Of a stretch of DNA of 54,026 nt, positions 53,078 through 54,026 are shown piece after piece; the first letter of the stretch is position 1; every line of letters starts with the position of its first letter. Source of the stretch: CAYOWK01 sp964407665 (lineage in GTDB: Bacteria; Pseudomonadota; Alphaproteobacteria; Caulobacterales; Hyphomonadaceae). Location: the NCBI GenBank assembly GCA_964407665.1, contig CAYOWK010000031.1:1-54026 (forward strand), in the 5' to 3' direction. The notes under the pieces were generated by a model that was not told where the DNA came from, searched no databases, and worked only from the letters and a program-made list of their open reading frames with translations. The translations under genes were made by a program, and so were the position numbers.

Positions 53078-54026
53078 CTACCAGCCGCAATCCTGGCCCT
53101 TGTTCTGCTCTTTCAGCCACACCGTCAGAGGCGCAAAGTACTCCACCATCGGCTCGGCGCTCATCTTTCGCGTGCCCGTGAAGGCCTCCAGAGCGTCCGG
53201 CCAAGGCTTGCTCGATCCCATCTCCAGCATCGCATTGAATTTTTCGCCGACCGCTTTGTTCCCGTAGATCGAGCAGCGATGCAGCGGGCCGGTCCAGCCC
53301 GCCTGATCGCACGCGGCCTTGTGGAACTGGAACTGCAGCACGAAGGAGAGGAAGTAACGCAGATACGGCGTGTTCGCAGGGACATGGTATTTCGCCCCCG
53401 GATCGAACGCGTCGGCAGGCCGTGCTCCGGGAGGCGTGATGCCCTGATACTGTTTCGCCAGCGCCCACCACGCCTCGTTGTAGCCGTCCGGCTTCACCTC
53501 GCCGCGGAATACCTGCCAGCGCCATTTGTCGACCATCAGCCCGAACGGCAGGAAGGCGATCTTCTCGAGCGCGCGGTTCATCAGGAGGCCGGTATCGGCG
53601 GACGCGGGCGGAACCGTGTCGATCAGGCCGATCTGCTTGAGGTATTCGGGCGTGATCGACAGGGCGATGAAATCACCGATGGCCTCGTGGAAGCCGTCAT
53701 GCGCGCCGTCCTGGAAGATGATGTCCTGAGTGTTGTACGCCCGCTGGTAATAGTTGTGCCCCAGCTCGTGGTGGACCGTGGAGAAGTCTTCCGCATTCAC
53801 CTCGGTGCACATCTTGATGCGGATGTCGTCGCCATAGTCGAGGTTCCAGGCCGATGCGTGACAGACGACTTCGCGGTCCTGCGGCCGTGTGATCTGCGAG
53901 CGCTCCCAGAAGGTCTCGGGCAGGGCAGGCAGACCCATCGACGTGTAGAAAGCTTCGCCTGTCTTCACCATCTTGATGGCGTCGAACTTGTTCGCTTTGA
54001 GCCGCTGCGTGAGATCATAGCCGGGG
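53078..54026 (-). CDS. M2-family metallopeptidase (peptidyl-dipeptidase A-like), C-terminal part
   Basis: The frame is open to the window edge, so the N-terminal half is missing; about 316 residues are visible of a protein usually near 600 aa. The zinc site HHELGH (HExxH) and the third ligand Glu in FHEAIGDFIAL are present, followed by KIAFLPFGLMVDKWRW and a C-terminal YFAPLTVWLKEQNKG. This is the angiotensin-converting-enzyme fold; bacterial members cleave dipeptides from peptide C-termini in the periplasm. A Met at 53971 is internal, as family-like sequence (YDLTQRLKANKFDAIKMVKT) continues before it. Confidence 0.93.
   Translation of the reverse strand, partial: PGYDLTQRLKANKFDAIKMVKTGEAFYTSMGLPALPETFWERSQITRPQDREVVCHASAWNLDYGDDIRIKMCTEVNAEDFSTVHHELGHNYYQRAYNTQDIIFQDGAHDGFHEAIGDFIALSITPEYLKQIGLIDTVPPASADTGLLMNRALEKIAFLPFGLMVDKWRWQVFRGEVKPDGYNEAWWALAKQYQGITPPGARPADAFDPGAKYHVPANTPYLRYFLSFVLQFQFHKAACDQAGWTGPLHRCSIYGNKAVGEKFNAMLEMGSSKPWPDALEAFTGTRKMSAEPMVEYFAPLTVWLKEQNKGQDCGW

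Overview
GC-rich (roughly two-thirds G+C) chromosomal DNA of an alphaproteobacterium, most probably a Hyphomonadaceae/Caulobacterales relative. Pointers: several TonB-dependent receptors, UrcA proteins, a paired parallel-beta-helix lipoprotein and diheme lipoprotein of a type I associate with Hyphomonas, the truB-rpsO-pnp and trmD-rplS blocks, and an alphaproteobacterial-type LexA box (GTTC-N7-GTTC). No tRNA, rRNA, CRISPR, phage or transposase gene is seen. Both ends are cut inside genes, and one 100-N assembly gap lies at 33628-33727.

Layout. 1-5.3 kb: the end of a PKHD-type iron dioxygenase, a LuxR-type regulator, then a two-gene repair cassette (radical SAM protein plus a DUF4130-UdgX fusion) behind a perfect SOS box. 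5.3-8.3 kb: a TerB-like protein divergent from a phospholipase-C-like/helix-hairpin-helix fusion, a single-domain response regulator and an RcnB-like protein. 8.5-15.8 kb: an envelope cluster (TonB receptor, beta-helix lipoprotein, diheme cytochrome lipoprotein, Ntn acylase). 15.9-21.3 kb: nitronate monooxygenase, two UrcA-family proteins, a thioesterase and a second TonB receptor. 21.5-25.1 kb: pnp, rpsO and truB. 25.2-26.1 kb: palindromic interspersed repeats around a GIY-YIG nuclease gene. 26.1-33.6 kb: small envelope and metabolic genes and a BrnT/BrnA toxin-antitoxin pair, ending in a carboxylesterase. 33.6-35.5 kb: a 78-bp tandem repeat holding the assembly gap, a DUF3237 gene and a large repeat mosaic. 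35.5-45.5 kb: symporter, hydrolase, trmD-rplS, TonB, an acr3-arsC operon, sdhB, a SUFU-domain protein, a beta-lactamase-fold hydrolase and a cupin. 45.6-50 kb: RND efflux pump. 50.7-54 kb: PhoD-type phosphatase, a second copy of the repeat mosaic and the end of an M2 metallopeptidase.

How the genes work together. The strongest functional units are the SOS-linked radical SAM/UdgX cassette, the TonB-receptor/beta-helix/cytochrome/acylase envelope cluster, the RND pump pair and the arsenic operon. Intrinsic terminators here are often long perfect hairpins with GNRA loops and little or no U-tract. The repeats at 25.2-26.1, 34.5-35.3 and 52.4-53.1 kb are the most conspicuous non-coding content; the last two are diverged copies of one element whose hairpins show compensatory changes.
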